Shown: positions 1 to 6,210 of the stretch, one piece after another
Numbering within the stretch: the stretch's first letter is position 1
Layout: each line of letters opens with the position of its first letter
Source of the DNA: CAZXLT01 sp964641545
GTDB taxonomy: Bacteria > Patescibacteriota > Saccharimonadia > Saccharimonadales > AWTP1-31
Assembly (NCBI GenBank): GCA_964641545.1
Contig: CAZXLT010000023.1
Span: 1 to 7,907 of the forward strand
Direction of reading: 5' to 3'
DNA length: 7,907 nt
Notes under the pieces: generated by a model
What the model was told of the DNA's origin: nothing
What the model saw: only the letters and a program-made list of their open reading frames with translations
Databases searched by the model: none
Translations under genes and position numbers: made by a program

Positions 1-328
1 GTGTCTGTGCCTGTATGCCTTGGCTAGCATCGACGACTAAAATAGCACCTTCGCACGCTTCCAAGCTGCGGCTTACTTCGTAACTAAAGTCAACGTGACC
101 AGGAGTGTCTATTAGGTTCAGTTCAAAGTTGTTGTACGCCATGCGAACAGGGGCAAGCTTTATGGTGATGCCCTTTTCTCGCTCTAGGTCCATTTTATCG
201 AGCAGCTGTGCTTTCATGTCACGTTTTTGCACGGTTCCGGTCAGCTCTAATAGGCGATCGGCTAGCGTAGACTTGCCGTGATCAATGTGAGCAATAATGC
301 AAAAATTTCGGATATGTTCCTGATTCAT
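1..328 (-). CDS. lepA: Elongation factor 4 (LepA), N-terminal part, cut by the window edge
   Basis: The 109 visible residues are the start of the GTPase domain of LepA/EF4, a ribosome-bound translational GTPase that acts on stalled or mis-translocated ribosomes. The G1 loop AHIDHGKST lies at residues 13-21. The switch I region DLEREKGITIK is at about 47-57, and the G3 motif DTPGH at 74-78, whose His78 is the expected catalytic histidine. The following VDFSYEVSRSL and ACEGAILVVDA are typical of LepA rather than EF-Tu or EF-G. The family is about 600 residues long, so most of the gene lies left of base 1. The ATG at 326-328 is the natural start, since IRNFCIIAHIDHGKS begins at residue 6 as in other LepA proteins. 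There is no Shine-Dalgarno sequence, but an extended -10 box sits 8 nt upstream. The gene lies 27 nt after murJ on the same strand. Confidence 0.96.
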   Translation of the reverse strand, partial: MNQEHIRNFCIIAHIDHGKSTLADRLLELTGTVQKRDMKAQLLDKMDLEREKGITIKLAPVRMAYNNFELNLIDTPGHVDFSYEVSRSLEACEGAILVVDASQGIQAQT

Positions 329-336
329 GTCAGGCT

Positions 337-345
337 ATTATAACA
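337..345 (-). promoter_or_regulatory. Extended -10 promoter of lepA, near-leaderless
   Basis: On the minus strand this reads TGTTATAAT, an exact extended -10 (TGN followed by consensus TATAAT at 342-337). Eight bases separate it from the lepA ATG at 328, so a start 7 nt after the box gives a leader of 0-2 nt. I see no convincing -35 box, which would fall in the end of murJ; an extended -10 can work without one. Confidence 0.7.
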
Positions 346-355
346 GAGAAGTTTT

Positions 356-1957
356 CTACAGGTCTGTTCTGAGCGGCTTAAGCAATAACCGAGCAAATGC
401 ACGAGCACGTTTTGTAACTGGTTTTGCTTCTTCAAGATCAAATAGCGACGATACGATTACGTGAACAAGTAGCGTAACACCGGAAATCATACTGAGTTTA
501 AAGCCGAGCGTAAAGAAACCGGTGTCAGTTGCGTAGAGCGGAAAGATACTAACCATAATAAATGCAGTAACCAATGTTATTCCTGTCGCGGAAATAATCT
601 TAAACACACCACCCCAAAACGCAGCATCGAGCAGTTTTGGATCCCGGTAAATCATAATAGCCGACAAAATAAGTAGCTGGCATCCAGCCACAATTGATTC
701 GGCCAAGGCAATGCCAGAAGCACCGTAGCTTTCTGGGCGCGCTAACGTAGACACTAAGCCAATATACAAGACAATAGCAAACAGCGAGTCAATGAGCGGG
801 GTCCACGTATCGTGTTGAGCATAAAAATAACGCGAGATTATTGTGTACAGGGTTCTGAAGAAAATTGCACCACACAGAAACCCGAAAATAACAGCGATCT
901 CTGGTGCATTTCGACTAAAGATCAAACGCGCTAAATAGCCCCGAGCAAAAAATCCGATCACTACAACTGGCATGGTGATCCATATAATAACTCGCAAAGT
1001 CTGTAAAAACTCCTGGCGAAAAACATTGCTGTGCCCAACCGCAATACTATGGTTAAGCCGCGGGAAAACAGCAGTTGAAATTGCAGTACCGATAAGCAGT
1101 GTTGGTGCCGTGTGCAACACATAGGCATTTTCGTAAAAGCTGACATACCCAGTCCCCAGCCGTCTGGCATGATTGGTAGCCACAATGCTATTTATTGATG
1201 TTATACCTTGGTCGATTGATCGTGGAGGCAGCTGGCGAAGTACCCGGCGTAAATCGGGCATCTCCCAATCGATCTTCCAAGTGTGTGTAAATTGCATGTC
1301 TCTGAGTCCCACTAGTGCAATGATTAACTGTAGCAATGCTCCAATAAGTGCGCCAACTCCAAGACCGACTAGCCCTAGACTGTCCCTGAAAACAAATATA
1401 CTCACAATAATTGAGGCGTTATAAATAATCGGCGCCAGTGCGTAGAAAAAGAAGCGTCCATAGGTTTGTTGCATGCATGTGAAAATTCCGGCAATTGTAA
1501 ATAATAGCGGGTTAAAAGCGATCAACCGCATTATGTTAACCGCATTACTCAGCTGTTGTGGCTCAAGCTTAGGGGCAACAATATGATGCAGCAGCGGTTC
1601 TGCAAACACAAACACTACGAGACCAATTACCAGCATTATGGCCGCTAACATATTCATGAGGCTGGATGATAATTGCCAAGCACCTTGTTTATCGTGCTTA
1701 TGAGTATGCTCGGCAAGCACTGGCATAAATGCTACTGCCAACGCTCCGGCGGCAAGCGTGAAGAAAAAGAAATCTGGGATCTTGAATGCTGCAAAAAATG
1801 CGTCAGTACTATCTGGTCCGAAAGCAGAAAAGTTTGCGTTAATTAATTTTACGCGCAAAAATCCTAGCACCTGGCTCAATAAAGACGCAACAATAAGCAG
1901 CGCTGCAGCACCACCGAGCGACAGTTTTTTATTGGCACGGCTTAGTAATTGTTTCAC
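356..1957 (-). CDS. murJ: MurJ/MviN-type lipid II flippase, divergent
   Basis: This 533-residue polytopic membrane protein belongs to the MviN/MurJ branch of the MOP exporter superfamily, which flips the peptidoglycan precursor lipid II across the inner membrane. Hydrophobic segments run through the whole length, consistent with the usual 14 helices. The N-terminal signature is clear: VLGFLR at 30-35, STDAFFAAFKIPD at 50-62, and AAGALAVAFMPVLAE at 69-83. A second family signature, IGTAISTAVFPRL, lies at 289-301. Arg35, Asp52 and Lys59 match E. coli R24, D39 and K46. Positions matching E. coli R18, R52 and R270 are instead Gln29, Phe65 and Val280 in an alignment made from memory. The start is GTG at 1957, with a full promoter just upstream. 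The tail after residue 509 is basic and cytoplasmic. ftsH precedes it with a 53-nt gap. MurJ is the best call; another MOP-family lipid flippase is possible. Confidence 0.87.
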   Translation of the reverse strand: MKQLLSRANKKLSLGGAAALLIVASLLSQVLGFLRVKLINANFSAFGPDSTDAFFAAFKIPDFFFFTLAAGALAVAFMPVLAEHTHKHDKQGAWQLSSSLMNMLAAIMLVIGLVVFVFAEPLLHHIVAPKLEPQQLSNAVNIMRLIAFNPLLFTIAGIFTCMQQTYGRFFFYALAPIIYNASIIVSIFVFRDSLGLVGLGVGALIGALLQLIIALVGLRDMQFTHTWKIDWEMPDLRRVLRQLPPRSIDQGITSINSIVATNHARRLGTGYVSFYENAYVLHTAPTLLIGTAISTAVFPRLNHSIAVGHSNVFRQEFLQTLRVIIWITMPVVVIGFFARGYLARLIFSRNAPEIAVIFGFLCGAIFFRTLYTIISRYFYAQHDTWTPLIDSLFAIVLYIGLVSTLARPESYGASGIALAESIVAGCQLLILSAIMIYRDPKLLDAAFWGGVFKIISATGITLVTAFIMVSIFPLYATDTGFFTLGFKLSMISGVTLLVHVIVSSLFDLEEAKPVTKRARAFARLLLKPLRTDL

Positions 1958-1965
1958 TGGGGCTA

Positions 1966-1994
1966 ATTATAGGGTGCTCGACCGCAATAGTGAA
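1966..1994 (-). promoter_or_regulatory. murJ promoter, near-leaderless
   Basis: The minus strand carries TTCACT at 1994-1989 (4 of 6 match to TTGACA), a 17-bp spacer, and consensus TATAAT at 1971-1966. Eight bases separate the -10 box from the murJ GTG, so the transcript would begin about 0-2 nt before the start codon. The promoter fills the 53-nt gap after ftsH. No Shine-Dalgarno sequence is present (the spacer is TAGCCCCA), which supports the GTG at 1957 as a leaderless start. Confidence 0.72.
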
Positions 1995-2010
1995 GGACTA
2001 AGAGTGATTT

Positions 2011-3879
2011 TTAGTGAAGTTTTGCTGATGTAGGAACAACAGTACCCTTGAGGATTTCCAAAACCTCATCGGCTTCAACGGTTTCTTTGGCAAGTAAGCT
2101 CTCTTTAAGATCTTCAAGCTTGGCTCGGTTTGCTCGTATTACCGCACGCGCTCGTGTTGCTGCTTCAGTAATTAAACTTTCGACTTCATCATCAATAATT
2201 TTTGCCGTTTCGTCAGAATACTGACGTTCTTGCACGAGTCGATCTAACATCACGCCTTCTTCAATATGAAACACTTGGTCGCGTAGCCTTTTGCCCATGC
2301 CCTGGTTAATCACCATGTCGCGTGCTAGTTCGGCAGCTTTTTTAAGGTCGTCGCCAGCACCGGTTGTTACGTGGTCGGCACCATAAATAATCTCTTCTGC
2401 TATTCGCCCACCTAGTGCTCGTGCTAACACATCTTTATATTCGATAATACTGTGGTAGCTTTTGTCCTCTGCTGGAATAGACCATGTGACACCCCCCGTG
2501 CTACCACGAGGAATGATTGTAACTTTATGTATCGGATCACTGTCTGGCAAAACGTGCCCAACTAAAGCATGTCCAGATTCGTGGTAGGCAGTGATCTCTT
2601 TTTCTTTTTCGCTCATGACCTTGCTTTTACGCTCTGGTCCAATGGCAACTTTCTCAAATGCAGCGGTTACGTCCGCCTGTAAAATTTCTTTTCGGTTGTG
2701 GCGAGCGGCAATAATGGCGGCCTCGTTTGCAATATTCGAAAGATCAGCGCCCGATGAGCCAGCACTCTTGGCGGCAAGCGCATCAAGATCGACGCCTTTT
2801 GCTAGTGGTTTTTTTGCAAAGTGAATTTTAAGAATTGCTTCACGGTCTTTTCGATCTGGCAGCCCTATATTTACCCGACGATCAAAGCGCCCTGGGCGTA
2901 GCAATGCTGGATCAAGTACGTCTGAGCGGTTGGTAGCTGCCAGCACAATAACGTTAGCGCCCTGTTCAAACCCATCCATTTCTACCAGAATTTGGTTAAG
3001 AGTTTGCTCGCGCTCGTCATGGCCACCACCCATACCGCTGCCTCGTCGTCGGCCTACGGCATCAATTTCGTCTATGAAGATTATGCACGGAGCATTCTTT
3101 TTCGCTTTGGCAAAGAGGTCGCGCACACGACTCGCTCCAACCCCAACGAACATTTCCACAAATTCGCTTCCTGAAATACTAAAGAATGGCGCATTGGCTT
3201 CGCCAGCGACGGCTCGTGCCAACATAGTCTTACCAGTTCCGGGTGGACCTACAAGCAGAACGCCTTTTGGAATTTTGGCGCCTACCCCTTCGAATTTTTT
3301 GGGAAACTTCAGAAACTCAACAACTTCCTCTAAATCTTGCTTGGCTTCATCTGAGCCGGCAATATCTTTGAATACTATTTTGTCTTTTTCATTACCGTAC
3401 AAACGTGCTCTACTTTTACCAAAACTCATCGCTTGGTTACCTTGGCCCTGAGCACTTCGCAACATAAAGAACAGAACAACACTAATCAACACAACCGGTA
3501 TTACCCCGCTCGCCAAACTCAGCCAAAAGCTGTTACCATTGCTCTCGCTTTTGACATCAACATCCACAGTACGATTTTTTAGTCCTTGCTCATAAATACT
3601 AGAACCAGCTTCTTTGTTGGATTTTTCGGTAGGCTTATCCTCGCCCTTCCTGGTTATTTCTAAGCTATTCCCTTTGATAACAATCTGCTTAATCTCGCCG
3701 TTGTTGGCGCGATTGATAACATCAGAAAATGACACGTCCTTGAGGGTGTTAGGCTGAGTCATTGCCGCAGAAATGACAAGCGCAATCAACACAAGCAGCG
3801 CAATGAAGCCTGCGTTTTTGAATCCTTTTCGTCCGTTACCACCCGAAGTTTTGCTTGATCGAAACGGTTTTTTATCCAT
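2011..3879 (-). CDS. ftsH: ATP-dependent zinc metalloprotease FtsH
   Basis: FtsH is a membrane-anchored AAA+ protease that forms hexamers and degrades misfolded membrane proteins and short-lived regulators. All key parts are present in 622 residues, a normal length. A basic cytoplasmic start (1-24) is followed by a first membrane helix at about 24-40, a short extracytoplasmic domain at about 43-116, and a second helix at about 118-140. The Walker A motif GPPGTGKT is at 211-218, the pore-loop sequence MFVGVGA at 243-249, and Walker B IIFIDE at 266-271. The second region of homology runs from ATN (315-317) to RPGRFDR (328-334). The zinc site HESGH is at 433-437, with a probable third ligand Asp511 in TGAGDDL. 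Nothing essential is missing. The ATG at 3879 is close behind a TATAAT box and gives the expected N-terminus. It follows tilS with a 37-nt gap, a pairing common in many bacteria. Confidence 0.98.
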   Translation of the reverse strand: MDKKPFRSSKTSGGNGRKGFKNAGFIALLVLIALVISAAMTQPNTLKDVSFSDVINRANNGEIKQIVIKGNSLEITRKGEDKPTEKSNKEAGSSIYEQGLKNRTVDVDVKSESNGNSFWLSLASGVIPVVLISVVLFFMLRSAQGQGNQAMSFGKSRARLYGNEKDKIVFKDIAGSDEAKQDLEEVVEFLKFPKKFEGVGAKIPKGVLLVGPPGTGKTMLARAVAGEANAPFFSISGSEFVEMFVGVGASRVRDLFAKAKKNAPCIIFIDEIDAVGRRRGSGMGGGHDEREQTLNQILVEMDGFEQGANVIVLAATNRSDVLDPALLRPGRFDRRVNIGLPDRKDREAILKIHFAKKPLAKGVDLDALAAKSAGSSGADLSNIANEAAIIAARHNRKEILQADVTAAFEKVAIGPERKSKVMSEKEKEITAYHESGHALVGHVLPDSDPIHKVTIIPRGSTGGVTWSIPAEDKSYHSIIEYKDVLARALGGRIAEEIIYGADHVTTGAGDDLKKAAELARDMVINQGMGKRLRDQVFHIEEGVMLDRLVQERQYSDETAKIIDDEVESLITEAATRARAVIRANRAKLEDLKESLLAKETVEADEVLEILKGTVVPTSAKLH

Positions 3880-3890
3880 ACGTAAGACAC

Positions 3891-3896
3891 ATTATA
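3891..3896 (-). promoter_or_regulatory. ftsH -10 box, very short leader
   Basis: Consensus TATAAT on the minus strand lies in the 37-nt gap between tilS and ftsH, 11 nt before the ftsH ATG at 3879. A start 7 nt after the box gives a leader of about 4-5 nt, too short for a ribosome binding site, and none is visible. The matching -35 position, inside the end of tilS, is poor (TAGCAA). ftsH may also be read through from tilS. Confidence 0.55.
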
Positions 3897-3916
3897 GCGT
3901 GTGGCAGGGTTGATTG

Positions 3917-4804
3917 CTAGCGGTCACGAATAATGAGTGCCAGGACTTCGTTTCCGCTCAACAGTTTATGGTTCATATCTATGTCTGCTTGCTTGCCAGG
4001 CGGCAGAGTCTTTGCCACAACAACCAACCGCTCGATGGTTTTGGAGTCGAAGTTGCGCAGTCCGTGACTACGTAACCACTCCGCCATTAACTCACGCGCA
4101 ACCGCATGCGGTAATAAGCTAAAACTTTGCCTGTTAAGCGTTTGTCTTGATGGTTGCGTGTGCAGTAACAAAAGCAAGCTATTGTCGATCGAAAGATTAA
4201 GCACAGCCACGTGGCGGCAATATGCAAGCAGCTGAGCACGTGCTTGCTCAGGGATCTTGGGCATAAGAATATGACGAACATAGTTGCGTAACAACTTGGT
4301 GTCCTGGTTCGTACTGTCTTCTCGCCATATCAAGCCTTGTTCGGCAGCGTAGGCACGAATCTCTGCTTTTGTACTGCCGAGCAGCGGTCTGCGTATATCG
4401 CTACGGTCATTGAGAGAGCTCAGACCTTTTCGCCCTGTGCCGCGAAGAATATTTATTATCGCCGTCTCTAGTAAATCGTCCTGGTGATGAGCAGTAACTA
4501 GCGCATCTGCGCCCGTAGCTTGCTGTACACTGCGCAAAAATTTGTAGCGATGCTCACGTGCTTGCGCCTCGCTAACGCTTGGACCAAGTTCAGCGCGGTC
4601 ATATACAAATGGCAAGCCCAATTTTTTTGCTGCTTTTTCCACCAACCTCCGATCTAGATGTGAATCGGATCGAATCCCATGATCAAAATGTGCAATCGTG
4701 GTCTTGACATGAGGCAGCCCTGCCAATAGGTGCATCAGCACAACCGAGTCAACGCCTCCTGACACGGCAACCACATAGTTTCCTGGCTGCACATCCACCT
4801 TCAT
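3917..4804 (-). CDS. tilS: tRNA(Ile)-lysidine synthase, short form
   Basis: TilS uses ATP and lysine to turn C34 of the tRNA-Ile with anticodon CAU into lysidine, so that it reads AUA as isoleucine. The PP-loop motif SGGVDS is at 15-20. Other family motifs are AHFDHG (38-43), SEAQAREHRY (78-87), TAHHQDDLLET (104-114), RGTGRKGLS (121-129), RRPLL (138-142) and REDSTNQD (161-168), followed by RNYVRH (173-178). At 295 residues it has the catalytic domain and a short helical region, without the long C-terminal domains of the roughly 430-residue E. coli enzyme. Short versions occur in other bacteria, so this is not evidence of damage. The ATG at 4804 leaves 14 residues before the PP-loop, which is normal. 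It is divergent from the phosphatase gene, 19 bp away, and followed by ftsH on the same strand. Confidence 0.96.
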   Translation of the reverse strand: MKVDVQPGNYVVAVSGGVDSVVLMHLLAGLPHVKTTIAHFDHGIRSDSHLDRRLVEKAAKKLGLPFVYDRAELGPSVSEAQAREHRYKFLRSVQQATGADALVTAHHQDDLLETAIINILRGTGRKGLSSLNDRSDIRRPLLGSTKAEIRAYAAEQGLIWREDSTNQDTKLLRNYVRHILMPKIPEQARAQLLAYCRHVAVLNLSIDNSLLLLLHTQPSRQTLNRQSFSLLPHAVARELMAEWLRSHGLRNFDSKTIERLVVVAKTLPPGKQADIDMNHKLLSGNEVLALIIRDR

Positions 4805-4816
4805 TACCTATATAAT
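4788..4816 (+). promoter_or_regulatory. Promoter of the histidine phosphatase gene, leaderless
   Basis: TGCACA at 4788-4793 (4 of 6 match to TTGACA), a 17-bp spacer, and consensus TATAAT at 4811-4816 form a plausible sigma-70-type promoter. The -35 box lies inside the start of tilS. Only 7 nt separate the -10 box from the ATG at 4824, so the transcript should start at or one base before the start codon. No Shine-Dalgarno sequence is visible. Confidence 0.65.
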
Positions 4817-4817
4817 A
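4812..4817 (-). promoter_or_regulatory. tilS -10 box, leaderless, overlapping the divergent promoter
   Basis: The minus strand reads TATTAT (5 of 6 match to TATAAT), 7 nt before the tilS ATG at 4804. A start 7 nt downstream gives a 0-1 nt leader. It overlaps the plus-strand -10 box of the phosphatase gene by five bases. The -35 position would fall inside the phosphatase coding sequence and looks weak. AGG lies 3 nt before the ATG, too close to be a normal Shine-Dalgarno sequence. Confidence 0.5.
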
Positions 4818-4823
4818 CTATGT

Positions 4824-5360
4824 ATGAAAAAGTTGTTTTTTATTCGTCATGGTCAAAGTGAAATGAATGTTAAAAAACTGTATGCTGGCCTTACAGATAC
4901 ACCGTTAACGGAAGAAGGGCGACAGCAAGCGAAGAAAGCAGGACAAAATGCCAAAGATCTTGAGATTGATCTTATAATCGCCTCACCCCTTCGCAGAGCT
5001 CACGAGACTGCCAAAATTATTGCTCGTGAAATTGGTTACCCAGAGAAAGATATTCAACTGCTTGACGATTTAAAAGAACGCGATTATGGTGCGTGGGAAG
5101 GCACTTCTTATACTGTAGAGAAGTCTCAGCATATTAACCAGCTAGATGTGCGACACAATATCGAGGGACTTGAACAAGTTGACGAGTTACTAGAGCGCGC
5201 GGCTAGAGTTATTGAACACTCAATAAAACATCCTTCGAAAGCGAAGCATGTGCTATTGGTGGGGCATGGTAACATTGGTCGAGCATTACGATATCATGTC
5301 GTTCCTGAAGCAGACTTTCAGGCAGCATTTCCCAATGCAGAACTTGTGCGTTGGATATAG
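4824..5360 (+). CDS. Histidine phosphatase (phosphoglycerate mutase-like family)
   Basis: This 178-residue cytoplasmic protein belongs to the histidine phosphatase superfamily, in which a histidine is transiently phosphorylated during phosphate transfer or hydrolysis. The catalytic RHG is at residues 8-10 with His9 as nucleophile. Supporting residues are Arg57 in SPLRRA, Glu85 in LKERDYGAWEG (the acid) and His148 in LLVGHGN (second histidine). The length fits the small phosphatase group (alpha-ribazole phosphatase or broad-specificity phosphatase type) rather than a cofactor-dependent phosphoglycerate mutase of about 230-250 residues. Substrate cannot be read from sequence. The kinase-like gene starts 6 nt after its stop and is probably co-transcribed. 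The ATG at 4824 puts the first strand and RHG in the usual place. Confidence 0.9.
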   Translation: MKKLFFIRHGQSEMNVKKLYAGLTDTPLTEEGRQQAKKAGQNAKDLEIDLIIASPLRRAHETAKIIAREIGYPEKDIQLLDDLKERDYGAWEGTSYTVEKSQHINQLDVRHNIEGLEQVDELLERAARVIEHSIKHPSKAKHVLLVGHGNIGRALRYHVVPEADFQAAFPNAELVRWI

Positions 5361-5361
5361 T
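5356..5361 (+). promoter_or_regulatory. Possible weak -10 box for the kinase-like gene
   Basis: TATAGT (5 of 6 match to TATAAT) overlaps the phosphatase stop codon and lies 5 nt before the GTG at 5367. It resembles the spacing of the other leaderless promoters here, though it is slightly too close to the start, and I see no -35 box. Read-through from the phosphatase promoter is at least as likely. Confidence 0.25.
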
Positions 5362-5366
5362 TACAT

Positions 5367-6191
5367 GTGCTAGACTTGTTGGTAATGGCGAACCTTGGAC
5401 CAGATGCGGTGGAGTCACTAGAGTCGTTTCGTGCTCCTATTATCGCATTTGGCGGTCGTCCTGGAGTGGGGACATCAACAGTTGCACGTACGATTGCAAA
5501 TCCCGAGCATTACCCGTGGCAAGTGACACAAATGATCGTGGATAGTGGAAATTTCGACAGACCCTTAGAAGAACTAGAACGGCTGGCGGTTTTTCAGAAT
5601 TTCATACATTATCCCTTGGGAAATGCTCTACGCGCTGCAGGCTACCGGCCGCACCCTTCGGTAGGAGAACGCGATCATCATGACATGGATGACCTCCGAG
5701 CATTTCACCGGCAACTACGAGAACAAGGCGATGGTGACGTGGTTGTTGACGGCTTAGTCAGTTTTGAACGAAATATTGTACTGTTTGAAAAGATACGACA
5801 CCCTGATGATGTTGCAAGAATACAAGAGAGGGGCGGGTTTTTTATCTTTGCCGACGCCCCAGAAGAGGTTTGCGACGAGCGCTATCTTACAGCATCCTCC
5901 AACGGCAAACATCGTGGGGAGCCCAATAGTGCTGAGCGTAAAAAAGAACTCGAAGAAGCTAAAAAAGAACTAACCCCCGAAAGCGAAGACCCGTTCGCAT
6001 CAGACATACTAGCCTGCGCGGATATTGCTACTGAAATTATTGACTTTAGCGGAGACGTAGAAACAACGATCGACAAAGTGCAGAGAGTCATTTGTCGTTT
6101 AGCACTTGAGTTTGTCGATACAAATGCTAGCGCGGATTTCGTGCAGCCATACCAAATTCTTAGACGTGCAGCACCGATTTTAGAAAAGTAA
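5367..6191 (+). CDS. P-loop nucleotide-kinase-like protein with an altered Walker A motif
   Basis: I recognise a P-loop NTPase fold of the nucleoside/nucleotide kinase type but no named family. A strand (APIIAFGG, 23-30) leads into GRPGVGTST (30-38), a Walker A motif in which Thr36 replaces the usual Lys. A Walker B-like strand DVVVDGL is at 124-130. A further strand, FFIFADAPEEVCDERY (158-173), followed by an Arg/Lys-rich stretch, resembles the LID side of nucleotide or dephospho-CoA kinases. ADIATEIIDFSGDVE (218-232) resembles the C-terminal strand of that fold. A charged segment, mostly Lys/Glu, lies at 189-207. No signal peptide or membrane helix is seen, so it is likely cytoplasmic. The start is uncertain: GTG at 5367 or ATG at 5385 (Met7), both well before the P-loop. 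Its substrate is unknown; the adjacent phosphatase hints at phosphorylated small-molecule metabolism. Confidence 0.72.
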   Translation: MLDLLVMANLGPDAVESLESFRAPIIAFGGRPGVGTSTVARTIANPEHYPWQVTQMIVDSGNFDRPLEELERLAVFQNFIHYPLGNALRAAGYRPHPSVGERDHHDMDDLRAFHRQLREQGDGDVVVDGLVSFERNIVLFEKIRHPDDVARIQERGGFFIFADAPEEVCDERYLTASSNGKHRGEPNSAERKKELEEAKKELTPESEDPFASDILACADIATEIIDFSGDVETTIDKVQRVICRLALEFVDTNASADFVQPYQILRRAAPILEK

Positions 6192-6210
6192 TTTTTCTAG
6201 TCATTTTTTT
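6181..6210 (+). terminator. Weak AT-rich terminator between convergent genes
   Basis: TAGAAAA (6181-6187) pairs perfectly with TTTTCTA (6193-6199) around a 5-base loop GTAAT, and TCATTTTTTT follows. This looks like a rho-independent terminator for the plus-strand phosphatase-kinase unit. The stem has only one G-C pair, so it is weak. The loop contains the kinase-like gene's TAA, and the U-tract runs over the CHAP gene's stop. On the minus strand the hairpin has no U-tract, so it is unlikely to serve the CHAP gene. Confidence 0.4.

Noticed and set aside
2930..3451. A 173-codon open frame on the plus strand inside ftsH.
   Set aside because: It is antisense to the FtsH AAA+ core, whose motifs are complete and unmistakable. 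The predicted protein is low-complexity Pro/Ser/Thr-rich, typical of a shadow frame, and has no promoter or family motif.
6201..6203. UGA recoding as in Gracilibacteria or Absconditabacteria.
   Set aside because: The CHAP gene ends at a TGA in a sensible place, its Trp residues use TGG, and no gene here needs an in-frame TGA read as an amino acid.
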